From Schwartzia sp. (in: firmicutes) (GTDB lineage Bacteria > Bacillota > Negativicutes > Selenomonadales > Selenomonadaceae): 33,752 bases of DNA. Numbering within the stretch: the stretch's first letter is position 1; every line of letters begins with the position of its first letter. The notes under the pieces were generated by a model. That model made no database searches, was not told the origin of the DNA, and saw only the letters and a list, made by a program, of their open reading frames with translations. The stretch covers positions 1-33,752 of the forward strand of contig JAFVAI010000014.1 in NCBI GenBank assembly GCA_017480545.1. The letters run 5' to 3'. A program made the position numbers and the translations under genes. This document shows positions 15,220 to 24,552 of this stretch, piece after piece.

Positions 15220-15255
15220 TTGACGTATTGACTTTTTGACTTTTGTGAGTATAAT
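15220..15255 (+). promoter_or_regulatory. hsp20 promoter with three TTGAC repeats
   Basis: The -35 box is TTGACT (15228-15233), followed by a 16-bp spacer and TATAAT (15250-15255). TTGAC occurs three times at an exact 8-bp period (15220, 15228, 15236). No CIRCE element is present. The long AT-rich leader then runs to the start codon at 15343. Confidence 0.7.
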
Positions 15256-15342
15256 AGTACTTGAAAAGAGGTTCCGAGAGGAATCCTCCGAAAAGAAAAG
15301 CGAGCAAGCCGAAAGGCGGGTATAGAAAGGAGTTTGATTTTT

Positions 15343-15807
15343 ATGTTTGGATTGGTACCGTTTGCGGCAAGAAAGGATTTGGCAAGGAGAGAGGATCCGT
15401 TCTCCCAGATTTTCGATGTGTTCAACGAGCCGTTTTTCTCCACCGGCCTCGCGCCGTTCTCCTCGAACTGGGGGGCGCAGTCCTTCCGGGTGGACGTCAA
15501 GGACATGGGCGACGCCTACGAGCTGACGGCGGAGCTGCCCGGCATGAAAAAGGAGGACATCAACCTTACCTACGAGAACAGCTACCTGACCATCGAGGCG
15601 AAGAAGGAAGAGCAGAAGGACGAAAAGGACGACAGCGGCAACTATATCCGCCGCGAGCGTTCGACGGGCAGCGTGTCGCGCTCCTTCTACATCGACGGCA
15701 TCGACGAGGCGAAGGTCTCGGCGGAGTTCAAAGACGGTGTGCTGAAGGTCGATCTGCCGAAGCAGACGAAAACCGCCGAAGTCTCCCGCCAGATCGCCAT
15801 CCACTGA
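15343..15807 (+). CDS. Small heat shock protein Hsp20 family
   Basis: This 154-aa chaperone with an alpha-crystallin domain prevents aggregation of unfolding proteins in the cytoplasm. The N-terminal arm (MFGLVPFAARKDLARRED) carries FDVFNEPFF. The crystallin domain runs from about residue 45, with YELTAELPGMKKEDINL, YLTIEAKKE, SRSFYIDGID and the terminal strand FKDGVLKVDLPK. The C-terminal tail ends QIAIH, containing an IxI anchor. The start ATG at 15343 follows AAAGGAG; an in-frame TTG at 15334 is too close to the ribosome site. Confidence 0.95.
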   Translation: MFGLVPFAARKDLARREDPFSQIFDVFNEPFFSTGLAPFSSNWGAQSFRVDVKDMGDAYELTAELPGMKKEDINLTYENSYLTIEAKKEEQKDEKDDSGNYIRRERSTGSVSRSFYIDGIDEAKVSAEFKDGVLKVDLPKQTKTAEVSRQIAIH

Positions 15808-15837
15808 CAGATTTTCCCTTCCCCTTTGATTTCCCAA

Positions 15838-15889
15838 AAACAGAACTGCCGCGTGAAGAAAAATTTGCTTCACGCGGCAGTTCTGTTTT
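15838..15889. terminator. Bidirectional terminator between hsp20 and the EAL protein gene
   Basis: AACAGAACTGCCGCGTGAAG and its exact complement pair around an 8-nt A/T loop, with T runs on both strands. Confidence 0.92.
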
Positions 15890-15906
15890 GTGTGCGATCC
15901 CGAATA

Positions 15907-18858
15907 TTACTCTTTTCTCTTCACGGCCACGAAAAGCCTGCGGCGGTTGGCCTCCCGGAAGGAGGTGATCCGGAGGTCTACGGGGGTGGGGATGCCGCCC
16001 ATGAGGATGCGGTATTGGAGCTCGAACCGTCCCTGCTCCTCGATGGCCCGCAGGATGGCGTCCTTGGAAAACCATCGCTGGAACTTTGGCAGGTCTTCGG
16101 GGTACAGAACCGTCCGGGCGTGTTCCAACGACTGCCCGAAGAAATCGTCGCCGCCCTGCGGCGTACCGAGTTCCTTGTAGGTGTCCGTGCTGGTGTATTC
16201 CACATAGCGCCCGGTTTCGGGATTGACCGTATAGAGGCTGAGATAGCCGTCGGAAAGGGCCATGACCCGCACCAGCATCGCGCGCTCCTTTTGCAGCGCC
16301 GCGAATTTTTCCTGCTGCTTCATCTGGGCGTCCACCACGTTGACGCCGATGATGATCCGGCTGCTGCCGGGCTGCTGCCGGGTGATTTTCATATTGACGT
16401 AGACGGGAGCGCCGGAGTCCATCACGCGGTAAGTCGCGGTGAAAACGCCGTGCCTGTCCAGCGCCTTGACGATATTCTCCTTGGAAAAGGCGGCAAAGAA
16501 CACTTCCCGGTCTTCCTCGTATATCCGATGGGCGTCCCGTCGGCTCGCGCCGAAGAAATCGTCCCCGTGGCGCTCCATGTCCATGTCCTGCCGACCGACA
16601 AGAGAGCTGTACTCGACGTATCGGTCCGTCTCCAGATCCACGACGTAAATGTTGCAATAGTCGGCGGCCAGTGCCCGCGCGATGTCGCCATAGGCCGCTT
16701 CCCCCCTCGGATCGGAGACGAAGAGCACCGCCACCGCCACCGCGACGCAGCCCGTGACCGGGTTCTCGCCGATGCGCCGTGCGAAGGAATGAACGACGGA
16801 GCCGTCCGGCATTTTTTCATCGTAAAAGGCGCGAAGATCCTGCTCGCAGCAGGCCTGCACCACGTTCCGCATAAAGCCTCCGCCGAACTCGCGGAAGGAC
16901 GAGGCCCGGCCGGACAGGTCGAAGCCAAGGAACCGACGGGCAAACTCGCGGTACGAAGGATTGCTCCGCACAAAGCGTGCCATGTCGCCCTTGATCTCGA
17001 GGACGCAGACCGGCAGCGTATTGAACGCGTTCTGGAAAGCGTCCGTCTCCTCCTTGGCCAGCGCGGTGAAATCGTAGAGATTGACGCGGCCCATGGATTC
17101 ATAATAGGAAGCTTCCTCGGGATTCTCGTAGCCGTCCCGCCGATGCTCCAGATGCCAAGCCAGCACCTGGTCGAACGGAAGGGGCTTGCTGAAATAATAG
17201 CCCTGCAGCTTCGAGCAACCGTTTTCCTGCAAGAACCGCATTTGTTCCTCGGTCTCCACGCCTTCGCAAACGGTGTCCACGCCAAGGGCGATGGCCATCT
17301 TGATCAACTCGGACAGGATGATCCTGCCGCTCTGGCTTTCGTCCAACTTCTGCATGAAGCCCATGTCAAATTTGATCAGGTCGAACCGGATGCCCCGCAA
17401 TACGTCCAGCGATGAATAGCCGCTGCCGAAATCGTCCATCCAGACGGGGAAGCCCAGCGCCCGGAAGCGATCGACCTGCGCTTTCATAAACTCGAAGTCG
17501 CTTCCGATCACGCTCTCCGTAATCTCGACGCTGATCCGGCCGCGGCTGACGCCCGCCGCGTCCACGCGCTTCCTGACCTCTTCCACGATGTCGCAGGCAT
17601 CGAAATCGGAGCGGGAAAGATTAATGGAATGGGAAACCGGGTACAGCCCCGCCGCTTCCTTTTCCTTCATGTGCTCCAGCACCCGCTCCAGCACATACAG
17701 ATCCAGCCGGTAGATAATCCCCGCGTCCTCCAGATAGGGGATGAAGGAGCTCGGCGGCAGGAAGCCCAGGTCCGGATCCACCCAGCGCGCCAGCGCCTCC
17801 TCGTCGCAGGCCCGGCCGCTCACCGCGCGAATGATCGGTTGGTAATAGACCTGAATCCACCGCTCCGCCAACGCCCGGTCAAAACGCTCCAGAATGTACT
17901 GCCGGTTTTCCTGATCGTCTCGCAAATCTTGGCTGTAGACATAGAAGGTGGAACCGTACGCCCCTTTGATCGCGTCGCAGGCCATCTTGGCCCGGTCAAA
18001 GGCCGAGGGAATCGGGAGGTCTTCGATACGGAACGGATAGACGCCGACGCAGATGGGGATATGCCTCTCCCCGTTCAGCTCGCTCCACTCCGCAAACAGA
18101 CGGCCGAGGGGCTCCTCCATGCCGTTCTCGTCCACCATCGCCGCGAAATGGTCGGCCCCGAGATGGCAGCAGTTCTCATTGTGAAAGAGGCGGCTCAGCA
18201 TCCGGGCGAACGACCGCAGCAGACGGTCGCCCTCCGCGAAGCTGTACTTGTGGTTGTAATACTTCATGCCGAGGAGATTGATGTAGAGGAGCGCGGGACT
18301 TCCCCCTTCCTCCCGCACGGCTCGCCGCTCCACCTCGGCCAACTCGATGAAATACGTCATGCTGGGGAGCCCGGTCAAAAAGTCGTATCGGTTCGCCTTC
18401 AGGATGCTCTCTTCGTGGAGCGCCTGCCGCAGGAGCAGGGTCAGCTCCGAGCCGTGCCCCTCCTTGTACTCCCCTTCCTCCGTGTACCAGACATGGGCGA
18501 TCTGCACACCCGTCTCGGTGATCTCGTGCTCGCCCAGCGCGTGAATGATCGTATAGCCCGTGCTGTCCTTCTTCCGGGTCCGATAGATCACATCGTAGCT
18601 GCCGCCCTTCGTGGCGAACTGCACGGCGGCGTTGGCAATCCGCGCGACATCGTCCGGGTGGGCGGCCTTGTACATATTGTGGTCCATGTCATAATACGCC
18701 TGGGCGCGATCCTCGTACCCGAACAGCCTGCAAAAGCCATCCGAGAGCGCAAGGGTGACCACCTTTTTCTCCAAAAACTGATAGACGGCAAACGGCTGCT
18801 TCAACCCCTCCAGAAAAGCCTTCCGCTCCCTGCTGAATTCGTATCTCTCCTTGCGCAC
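15907..18858 (-). CDS. PAS - degenerate GGDEF - EAL protein with tandem sensor repeats
   Basis: This 983-aa cytoplasmic protein (no transmembrane helix seen) belongs to the c-di-GMP family. An N-terminal PAS-like domain (about 15-150) is followed by a GGDEF fold (about 155-310) whose active-site loop reads GADHF at 234-238, so cyclase activity is unlikely. The EAL domain (about 325-580) keeps EAL at 354-356, SINLSRSDF, EITES, DDFGSGYSS, IKFD and EGVET, so phosphodiesterase activity is plausible. The last 250 residues hold two homologous PAS-like units (about 735-835 and 870-980), each with YVEY, DDFFG, an ED/F/FSK block, YRxM and a GxPV strand. The start GTG at 18858 follows AGGAGG. It probably lowers c-di-GMP in response to sensed signals. 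Confidence 0.88.
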   Translation of the reverse strand: MRKERYEFSRERKAFLEGLKQPFAVYQFLEKKVVTLALSDGFCRLFGYEDRAQAYYDMDHNMYKAAHPDDVARIANAAVQFATKGGSYDVIYRTRKKDSTGYTIIHALGEHEITETGVQIAHVWYTEEGEYKEGHGSELTLLLRQALHEESILKANRYDFLTGLPSMTYFIELAEVERRAVREEGGSPALLYINLLGMKYYNHKYSFAEGDRLLRSFARMLSRLFHNENCCHLGADHFAAMVDENGMEEPLGRLFAEWSELNGERHIPICVGVYPFRIEDLPIPSAFDRAKMACDAIKGAYGSTFYVYSQDLRDDQENRQYILERFDRALAERWIQVYYQPIIRAVSGRACDEEALARWVDPDLGFLPPSSFIPYLEDAGIIYRLDLYVLERVLEHMKEKEAAGLYPVSHSINLSRSDFDACDIVEEVRKRVDAAGVSRGRISVEITESVIGSDFEFMKAQVDRFRALGFPVWMDDFGSGYSSLDVLRGIRFDLIKFDMGFMQKLDESQSGRIILSELIKMAIALGVDTVCEGVETEEQMRFLQENGCSKLQGYYFSKPLPFDQVLAWHLEHRRDGYENPEEASYYESMGRVNLYDFTALAKEETDAFQNAFNTLPVCVLEIKGDMARFVRSNPSYREFARRFLGFDLSGRASSFREFGGGFMRNVVQACCEQDLRAFYDEKMPDGSVVHSFARRIGENPVTGCVAVAVAVLFVSDPRGEAAYGDIARALAADYCNIYVVDLETDRYVEYSSLVGRQDMDMERHGDDFFGASRRDAHRIYEEDREVFFAAFSKENIVKALDRHGVFTATYRVMDSGAPVYVNMKITRQQPGSSRIIIGVNVVDAQMKQQEKFAALQKERAMLVRVMALSDGYLSLYTVNPETGRYVEYTSTDTYKELGTPQGGDDFFGQSLEHARTVLYPEDLPKFQRWFSKDAILRAIEEQGRFELQYRILMGGIPTPVDLRITSFREANRRRLFVAVKRKE

Positions 18859-18899
18859 GATGCCGCCCTCCTCTCGTGATGAGCCAAAACCTCCCTATT

Positions 18900-18928
18900 A
18901 TCATACCACATTTTGCCCCATTCCCCAA
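18900..18928 (-). promoter_or_regulatory. Promoter of the EAL protein gene
   Basis: On the minus strand, TTGGGG (18923-18928), a 17-bp spacer and TATGAT (18900-18905) precede the GTG start by about 40 bp. Confidence 0.65.
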
Positions 18929-18929
18929 T

Positions 18930-19195
18930 CGAAGGCGCGCAAAAAATTTCCGGCGCGTCTGTCGTCATCTTCACGAACCGCAATCTATCCTATGATGAGG
19001 CAGCGATATTTCCGGCCGGTCACCGGCAATGCGCGGAAACCGGGCGGAGCAAAGCGGCGCGCCGCTCCCCATCGCCTCGACGGTTTTGGCAAAGAGCGCT
19101 TTAGCAAGGAACGCCCCTGTCGCAGGGGATTGACGGCGATTCGGTTGATACGCAAGCCCCCATGGCAGATGCAGGGGGCGATTCCATATCACAAA
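18930..19195. other. 266-bp intergenic stretch without a supported gene
   Basis: This lies between the EAL protein promoter and the guaA terminator. A GCCCCC / GGGGGC hairpin lies at about 19155-19181, and CCCCTG/CAGGGG (about 19125-19138) gives another. A minus-strand frame continues from guaA antisense through it, but has no ribosome site or recognisable product. It may be a decayed gene or a structured untranslated RNA; I cannot tell. Confidence 0.4.
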
Positions 19196-19196
19196 A

Positions 19197-19236
19197 ATAG
19201 AAGCCCGCATCTCCCAATGGGCAGATGCGGGCTTTG
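19197..19236 (-). terminator. Terminator of the recA-recX-guaA operon
   Basis: Read on the minus strand, AAGCCCGCATCT and AGATGCGGGCTT pair around a 10-nt loop and are followed by CTATTTTTG. Confidence 0.88.
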
Positions 19237-19238
19237 GA

Positions 19239-20783
19239 TTATTCGAACTCGATCGTCGCCGGCGGTTTCCCCGTGCAATCATAGAGCACACGGTTGACGC
19301 CCTTGACTTCATTGACGATGCGGCTGGCGGCTTTCGCCAAGACATCCCACGGGAGGCGGGCCGGCTCGGCGGTCATGAAGTCGCTGGTGAGGACGGCGCG
19401 GAGGGCTACGGCGTAATCATAAGTCCTGCCGTCGCCCATGACGCCTACCGAGCGCATATTGGTCAGCGCGGCGAAGTATTGGGCGAGCTCCTTGTCCGCG
19501 CCCGCGTTCGCGACTTCCTCGCGATAGATGGCGTCGGCGTCCTGCACGAGCTTGACTTTTTCCGGCGTGACTTCGCCGATGATGCGGATGCCGAGGCCGG
19601 GGCCGGGGAAGGGCTGGCGGTTCACGAGATGCTCCGGCAGGCCAAGCGCGCGCCCCGCTTTCCGCACCTCGTCCTTGAACAAGAGCCGCAACGGTTCAAC
19701 GATTTCCTTGAAGTCCACATAGTCCGGCAACCCGCCGACATTGTGGTGGGATTTGATGACGGCGGCTTTGCCGAGGCCGCTTTCGATGACGTCGGGATAA
19801 ATCGTGCCCTGCACGAGGAAATCCACGGCGCCTATTTTTTTCGCTTCGGATTCAAAGACACGGATGAATTCCTCGCCGATGATCTTGCGCTTTTGCTCCG
19901 GCTCGGTGACGCCCTTGAGCTTCGCGAAGAACTGTTCCCCGGCGTTGACGCGCACGAAGTTCAAGTCGAAGCCGCTGCCCGTGCCGAAAGCCGCCTCGAC
20001 TTCGTCGCCCTCGTTTTTCCGGAGCAGCCCGTGATCGACGAAAACGCAGGTAAGCTGCTTGCCGATCGCTTTCGACAGCAGCGCCGCCGCCACCGACGAA
20101 TCGACGCCGCCGGACAATGCGCAGAGGGCGCGGCCGCTGCCGATCTTCTCCCGGAGTGCGGACACGGTGTTCTCGATGAAGGGGCCCATGGTCCAGTCGC
20201 CCTTGCAGCCGCAAATGCCCCGCACGAAGTTTCTGAGCATGGTTTGCCCATCGACGGTGTGCATGACTTCGGGATGAAACTGGGTCGCGTAAAGGCCGCG
20301 TTCGACGTTCTCAAAAGCCGCGATGGGGCAGTCCGCCGTCCTCGCCGTAACCGTGAATCCTTCCGGCGCGCGCGCAACGCGGTCGGTGTGGCTCATCCAA
20401 ACGACGGTCCTGCCGCTGACGCCCGCGAAGAGCCGAGACGCAGGCTCCAGTATCTCCATTTCCGCGCGTCCGTATTCGCTGATCTCGGCGCCCTTGACTT
20501 CGCCGCCCAGTGCGTGGGCCATGAGCTGGGATCCGTAGCAGATGCCCAGCACCGGAACGCCGAGGGAAAAGAGGCCTGCGTCATAGGAAAGGGCGCCGTC
20601 GCCGTAAACGCTCCGGGGGCCGCCGGTCAGGATGATGCCCTTCGGCGCTTTCGCGCGGATCTCGTCCAACGTCAGCGTATGCGGATGGACCTCGCAGTAC
20701 ACGTCGCATTCCCGCACCCGGCGGGCGATGAGCTGATTGTACTGGCCGCCGAAGTCCAACACCAACACCAATTCATTCTTCAT
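19239..20783 (-). CDS. guaA: GMP synthase (glutamine-hydrolysing)
   Basis: This 514-aa enzyme converts XMP to GMP using ATP and glutamine, the last step of guanine nucleotide synthesis. The N-terminal class I amidotransferase has the catalytic Cys82 in GICYGSQ and the His-Glu pair in QFHPEV. The ATP pyrophosphatase domain has the P-loop [15 protein letters not shown]. The C-terminal dimerisation domain ends [23 protein letters not shown], diagnostic for GuaA. The start overlaps the end of recX by 11 bp, so it is translated from the same message. A nucleotide-synthesis gene coupled to recombination genes is an unusual partner. Confidence 0.98.
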   Translation of the reverse strand: MKNELVLVLDFGGQYNQLIARRVRECDVYCEVHPHTLTLDEIRAKAPKGIILTGGPRSVYGDGALSYDAGLFSLGVPVLGICYGSQLMAHALGGEVKGAEISEYGRAEMEILEPASRLFAGVSGRTVVWMSHTDRVARAPEGFTVTARTADCPIAAFENVERGLYATQFHPEVMHTVDGQTMLRNFVRGICGCKGDWTMGPFIENTVSALREKIGSGRALCALSGGVDSSVAAALLSKAIGKQLTCVFVDHGLLRKNEGDEVEAAFGTGSGFDLNFVRVNAGEQFFAKLKGVTEPEQKRKIIGEEFIRVFESEAKKIGAVDFLVQGTIYPDVIESGLGKAAVIKSHHNVGGLPDYVDFKEIVEPLRLLFKDEVRKAGRALGLPEHLVNRQPFPGPGLGIRIIGEVTPEKVKLVQDADAIYREEVANAGADKELAQYFAALTNMRSVGVMGDGRTYDYAVALRAVLTSDFMTAEPARLPWDVLAKAASRIVNEVKGVNRVLYDCTGKPPATIEFE

Positions 20784-21276
20784 AATCCGTCTCCTTCATC
20801 ATAAACTCGGGATGATCCGCCAAAAAGGCGTCCGTCGCCGCGTCGCAGACTTCGCAGGAAAAGCCGCGCCGATAGAGAAACTGCTTCATCTTCGCCCGGG
20901 GCGCGGGGCTGCGGAACCGTCCCCGAAGGGCGCGCGCCGCCGCCTGCCGCTCATGCCCGTCCCGTCCCTCGTCCTCAGGCGCCGAGGCGCGGACAAGGGC
21001 GGCGGGAAAGCCGCGCTGCAGAAGCTTTTGCCCGATCTGGCGCAGGCTCATCGCGCCGTCTTCGTACATACGTTGGAACGCCCGCGCGCAGGCCGCCTCG
21101 TCGTCCAGATACCGGCGCTCTTCCAACCGTGCCAACGCCGCATCGATTTCCTCTTCTTCATAGCCGCGGAGGCGCAGTTTGTCCGAGAGCCGCCGTTTCG
21201 ACTGCTCCCGCGCCGCCAGAAGCTCCACCGCTTTTTCCAGCGCGGACGGCTTAGGCTTCCCCGTCTTCTTCCGCAT
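20773..21276 (-). CDS. recX: Regulatory protein RecX
   Basis: This 167-aa modulator binds RecA filaments and limits their extension. The three-helix repeats are recognisable: [41 protein letters not shown] with [14 protein letters not shown], and the third repeat [21 protein letters not shown]. The start overlaps the end of recA by 26 bp and its stop overlaps guaA by 11 bp. This packing ensures co-expression with recA. Confidence 0.93.
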   Translation of the reverse strand: MRKKTGKPKPSALEKAVELLAAREQSKRRLSDKLRLRGYEEEEIDAALARLEERRYLDDEAACARAFQRMYEDGAMSLRQIGQKLLQRGFPAALVRASAPEDEGRDGHERQAAARALRGRFRSPAPRAKMKQFLYRRGFSCEVCDAATDAFLADHPEFMMKETDYEE

Positions 21277-22357
21277 TCACGGCCTCCGCGATTTTCGCCC
21301 GCTTCGCCTGCGCTTTCTGCTCCGCTTCCTCCGCCTGCGCCGCGAGCGTCGCCAGCACTTTTTCCGACAGCTCGTCGTAAAGCTTCCGGTCCGCTTTCAA
21401 CATCTCCTTGACCGCGTCGCGGCCCTGTCCGAGGCGTGTGCCTTCATAGGAATACCATGAGCCGCTCTTTTTCACCACGTCCAGCTCCACCGCCATGTCC
21501 AACACACAGCCCTCGCGGGAAACGCCCTCGCCGTACATGATATCGAACTCCGCGAGGCGGAACGGCGGCGCGACCTTGTTCTTCACGATTTTCGCCTTCG
21601 TGTGCGCGCCGATGGACTCCGTGCCCTGCTTCAGGACCTCTCCCTTCCGCACGTCAATGCGGATCGTCGAGTAAAATTTCAGCGCGCGGCCGCCCGTCGT
21701 CACTTCCGGATTGCCGTAAACGACACCGACTTTCTCACGGATCTGGTTGATGAAGATTGCCACCGTCCGGGATTTCGAGATAAAGCCGGTCAGCTTCCGC
21801 ATGGCCTGGCTCATCAGCCGCGCCTGGAGGCCGACACGCATTTCGCCCATATCGCCGTCGATTTCTTCCTTCGGCACAAGGGCCGCCACCGAGTCCACCA
21901 CGACGATGTCGATGGCGCCGCTCCGCACGAGAGCTTCCACAATCTCCAACGCCTGTTCGCCCGTATCCGGCTGGGAAATCAGGAGGTTGTCGGTGTCCAC
22001 GCCGAGCCTTTTCGCGTAAATCGGGTCGAGGGCGTGCTCCGCGTCGATGAACGCCGCCACCCCGCCGCGCTTTTGCGCCGCCGCAATCATGTGCAGGGTC
22101 ACCGTCGTCTTGCCCGACGACTCCGGCCCGAAGACTTCGATGATGCGCCCGCGCGGCACGCCGCCCACGCCCAGCGCCACATCCAGCGGCAGGATATCCG
22201 TCGGGATGACCTCCACGTTCATATTCGCCGTCGCCTCGCCGAGCCGCATGATCGAGCCCTCGCCAAAGGTCTTGTGCAGATCCTTCAGCACCTTGTCCAG
22301 TGCGACGCTCTTGTCCGACGGCGCCTCAAAGCTTTTGCCCTTTTCTTTCTTCTCCAT
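21251..22357 (-). CDS. recA: DNA recombinase RecA
   Basis: This 368-aa ATP-dependent strand-exchange protein serves recombinational repair and SOS induction. Walker A is GPESSGKT (77-84), with [17 protein letters not shown] (Walker B and L1) and the L2 region [21 protein letters not shown]. The acidic C-terminal tail ends NAEEDGEA. The start ATG at 22357 follows AGGAAGGAGC. It is the first gene of recA-recX-guaA. The upstream region carries unusual interleaved inverted repeats; a standard Firmicute LexA box is not obvious. Confidence 0.99.
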   Translation of the reverse strand: MEKKEKGKSFEAPSDKSVALDKVLKDLHKTFGEGSIMRLGEATANMNVEVIPTDILPLDVALGVGGVPRGRIIEVFGPESSGKTTVTLHMIAAAQKRGGVAAFIDAEHALDPIYAKRLGVDTDNLLISQPDTGEQALEIVEALVRSGAIDIVVVDSVAALVPKEEIDGDMGEMRVGLQARLMSQAMRKLTGFISKSRTVAIFINQIREKVGVVYGNPEVTTGGRALKFYSTIRIDVRKGEVLKQGTESIGAHTKAKIVKNKVAPPFRLAEFDIMYGEGVSREGCVLDMAVELDVVKKSGSWYSYEGTRLGQGRDAVKEMLKADRKLYDELSEKVLATLAAQAEEAEQKAQAKRAKIAEAVNAEEDGEA

Positions 22358-22382
22358 GTTCCTGCTCCTTCCTTCGCCTTTT

Positions 22383-22437
22383 GACGGCGAACATCTTTTC
22401 TGATTGTATCATATTTCGCCGTCGGATAAAAGATGTT
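22383..22437 (-). promoter_or_regulatory. recA promoter region with interleaved inverted repeats
   Basis: On the minus strand a TACAAT -10 box lies at about 22403-22408. Two perfect inverted repeats interleave around it: GACGGCGAA / TTCGCCGTC (22383-22391 and 22415-22423), and AACATCTTTT / AAAAGATGTT (22390-22399 and 22428-22437). The half-site CGAAC at 22388-22392 is part of the overlap and recalls a Firmicute LexA half-box. The -35 box is weak, suggesting activator or repressor control. Confidence 0.6.
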
Positions 22438-22454
22438 TTTGCAAAAGCTTTCAT

Positions 22455-22492
22455 AAAAAAACGCGCGGCGCAATTTCTCCGCCCCGCGCTTT
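22455..22492 (-). terminator. Terminator of the csgG-like operon
   Basis: Read on the minus strand, AAAGCGCGG and CCGCGCG pair with an extra GCG/CGC inner stem and are followed by TTTTTTT. Confidence 0.78.
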
Positions 22493-22496
22493 GATG

Positions 22497-23846
22497 TTAT
22501 GCCGTTGTCTCGCCGTATCGGTTCCCGATTTTTTCCGCGATTTCCCGCACCGCTTTTTGCATCGCCTCAAACAGGCATTCCTCGCTGAATTCCCGGGTGC
22601 CGAAGCGAAGCAGATGGACGCCGAAGAGACCGGCCTCGTATTGTTTCGCCGCCGACTCGCCGACGCCCGTGGCGACGAAGACCTGCCCGCCCGTGGCGGC
22701 GTCCAGCACACGGACGGACAGCCCGACCCGGACGACGAGCGCCGTGCTGCCCGGACGTTTCGACTCGGAAACACCGAGGTCGGTCAGCGCTCCCGCCAAC
22801 AGCCAACGTGGCTGCACGTCGGCCAGAGGACGCCCGCCTGCTGCCGCTTCGGTTTTCCGCGCCGCCCGTGTGCCCGCCGCCCCATCGACGAAGGAAAGTC
22901 CCCGTTGGGCCAGCTCGTCCAACAGGTAATCCCCGGCAATCCCGTGGGCCGCCGTTTCCTCGCCGGCGAGGTTCGTGATACGGACGCGGCTCGTGAACGG
23001 GGGAACGGCGAACAGTTCCTTTCGGGGCGCCACCGTTTCCGTCCCGTCTTCCTCGGTTTCCTTGTCCCCGACCCGCGGCAGGCCGTCCTTCACGATGCCC
23101 TCCGCCGCCCGTTTGGCCTGCCGGTCCAGCACCGACAGCAACAGCTGCTCGACGGTGAAGCCCTTGCCGTACTGGCCGACGACGATCCCGATCAGCTGCC
23201 CGCGCTTGTCCATCGCGTCATGGCCCTCATAGACGCGCCCCGTCGGCGCGTGAACGACATAATAGGAAATTTCCGCGTGGATTTCCTTCGCGCGCATCTC
23301 AAAGCTGCTCACCTCCGCGTTCCAGAGGGAGCGCACCCGCTCCACGTCCATGCCGCCGAGGTTGCAGAAAAGCAGGTACTCCGAGCCGTAGCTTTGGCCC
23401 AGTCTCCGCGCCGCTTCCGCCGCGTTCGCGCCGAGGGTGTACGGCGCCCGCTGTTCCTTCCGCCACGCTTTCGCTTTTTCCTCGTTCTGCCGCCCATAGG
23501 CCGCGTCGGCGTAGCGGATCAGTGCCGCCCCCGCCATCTCGCGCCGGTAGTGATGGCCGCGCGCGATAGCATCCATATGGATCAGGGAAAAGGCTTCCGC
23601 GTCCTCCGACGCCGGACGGCGCATCACAAGACGGAGCTTTCCCGCGCGGAGCAGCGACTCCTCCAGAATATCGCGGAAGGTCTCGAAGAAACCGGATTGG
23701 AGCGCATAATCGCCGTAGCCCGCCACCTCGGCCACCATTGCCGTCGAGGGCGCGGCCCCGCACCGCGCCGCGAACAGCAGCAGGACGCAAAGAGCCGCCA
23801 GCGCCCGCGCCGCCCTGTCAAGCCTCGACGCGCCGCACACGATCAC
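22497..23846 (-). CDS. Secreted CsgG-like envelope protein (large)
   Basis: This 449-aa exported protein has a signal peptide (hydrophobic core ALAALCVLLLFAA, likely cut after about residue 32). The C-terminal half resembles the CsgG/HfaB fold: VVRVGLSVRVLDAATGGQVFVATGVGES, then a terminal helix EECLFEAMQKAVREIAEKIG. The N-terminal half has a second alpha/beta segment with LIGIVVGQYGKGFTV. It overlaps the end of the smaller csgG-like gene by 29 bp. The GTG start at 23846 is the best available; the ribosome site is weak, so translational coupling is likely. A role in outer-membrane secretion or assembly is inferred. Confidence 0.65.
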   Translation of the reverse strand: MIVCGASRLDRAARALAALCVLLLFAARCGAAPSTAMVAEVAGYGDYALQSGFFETFRDILEESLLRAGKLRLVMRRPASEDAEAFSLIHMDAIARGHHYRREMAGAALIRYADAAYGRQNEEKAKAWRKEQRAPYTLGANAAEAARRLGQSYGSEYLLFCNLGGMDVERVRSLWNAEVSSFEMRAKEIHAEISYYVVHAPTGRVYEGHDAMDKRGQLIGIVVGQYGKGFTVEQLLLSVLDRQAKRAAEGIVKDGLPRVGDKETEEDGTETVAPRKELFAVPPFTSRVRITNLAGEETAAHGIAGDYLLDELAQRGLSFVDGAAGTRAARKTEAAAGGRPLADVQPRWLLAGALTDLGVSESKRPGSTALVVRVGLSVRVLDAATGGQVFVATGVGESAAKQYEAGLFGVHLLRFGTREFSEECLFEAMQKAVREIAEKIGNRYGETTA

Positions 23847-24468
23847 GCATACGCTTCAGAAAGCCCTTCTTCCCGTTCACGAGGCTGTCCGCCGCGCCCT
23901 CCAACGCCTTGTGTACCTGCTCGAAATCCACCTTGTCCGTGCCGATGCGGATAATGCGGAGCGGCGCGTTCATCCGCGTATTCGTCGCCCGCCCGTCGCC
24001 GCGCCCGGCCAACCAGACGCGCCCGGTCTCCACCTCGATGCAGCGCGCCGACACATGGGCGTAGACCTTCGACTGGGTCACGCCCAGCCCGGCGACCTCC
24101 CCCGCGCTCCTGCGCGTGGAAAGCCCCGTGAGACTGCCGCAGATGATATACTGCGCGCCAACCAGCCGGCCGAAGTCCGCCGCCGTGCGCTCGTCCACCG
24201 GCCCGCTGTGGCCCAGCACCTGCTCCCGGAGGACCTGTTCAAGGTGCTCGCGCTCCACCACGTCAAAAGCGTCGGAATTCACCAGCGCGTCGTAAACGTA
24301 ATCGCTGACAATCGACGCGTCCTCCAGCGTGATGTCCCGCGGCACCGTCGCCTTCACCTCAAACGGAATGACGGCCACCACCGGCCGCGCGCTCTTCACA
24401 GGCGCCGCCGCCGCAACCCCGAACACCAAGCACCATGCCGCGAAAATCCCCAAAAACCAACGAACCAT
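23818..24468 (-). CDS. CsgG/HfaB-like secreted protein (small)
   Basis: This 216-aa protein begins MVRWFLGIFAAWCLVFGV and has a signal peptide cut near AAAA-P (about residue 22); the cysteine is not in a standard lipobox. The mature part follows the CsgG pattern: VVAVIPFEVKA, YVYDALVNSDAFDVVEREHLEQVLREQ, LVGAQYIICGSLTGLS, then YAHVSARCIEVETGRVWLAGRG. In Gram-negatives CsgG forms an outer-membrane secretion pore, so this fits a diderm Firmicute. A likely -10 TACAAT is at 24493-24498 (minus), with TTCCAA at 24515-24520. The mobile element D begins 84 bp upstream of the start. Confidence 0.78.
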   Translation of the reverse strand: MVRWFLGIFAAWCLVFGVAAAAPVKSARPVVAVIPFEVKATVPRDITLEDASIVSDYVYDALVNSDAFDVVEREHLEQVLREQVLGHSGPVDERTAADFGRLVGAQYIICGSLTGLSTRRSAGEVAGLGVTQSKVYAHVSARCIEVETGRVWLAGRGDGRATNTRMNAPLRIIRIGTDKVDFEQVHKALEGAADSLVNGKKGFLKRMRDRVRRVEA

Positions 24469-24552
24469 TCTCCTCGCCCCCTGTTCTCCTTTATTGTATC
24501 ATATCGGCCCTGCTTTGGAACTTTATAAGGAAAGAATTAGAAAAAGATTATG

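Noticed and set aside
18930-19195. 6S RNA or another known structured RNA
   Set aside because: Hairpins exist but I could not match a long central bubble, a closing stem or any riboswitch core.
22383-22400. Canonical Firmicute LexA box at recA
   Set aside because: Only one half-site (CGAAC) fits; the second half reads TTTCT instead of GTTCG.
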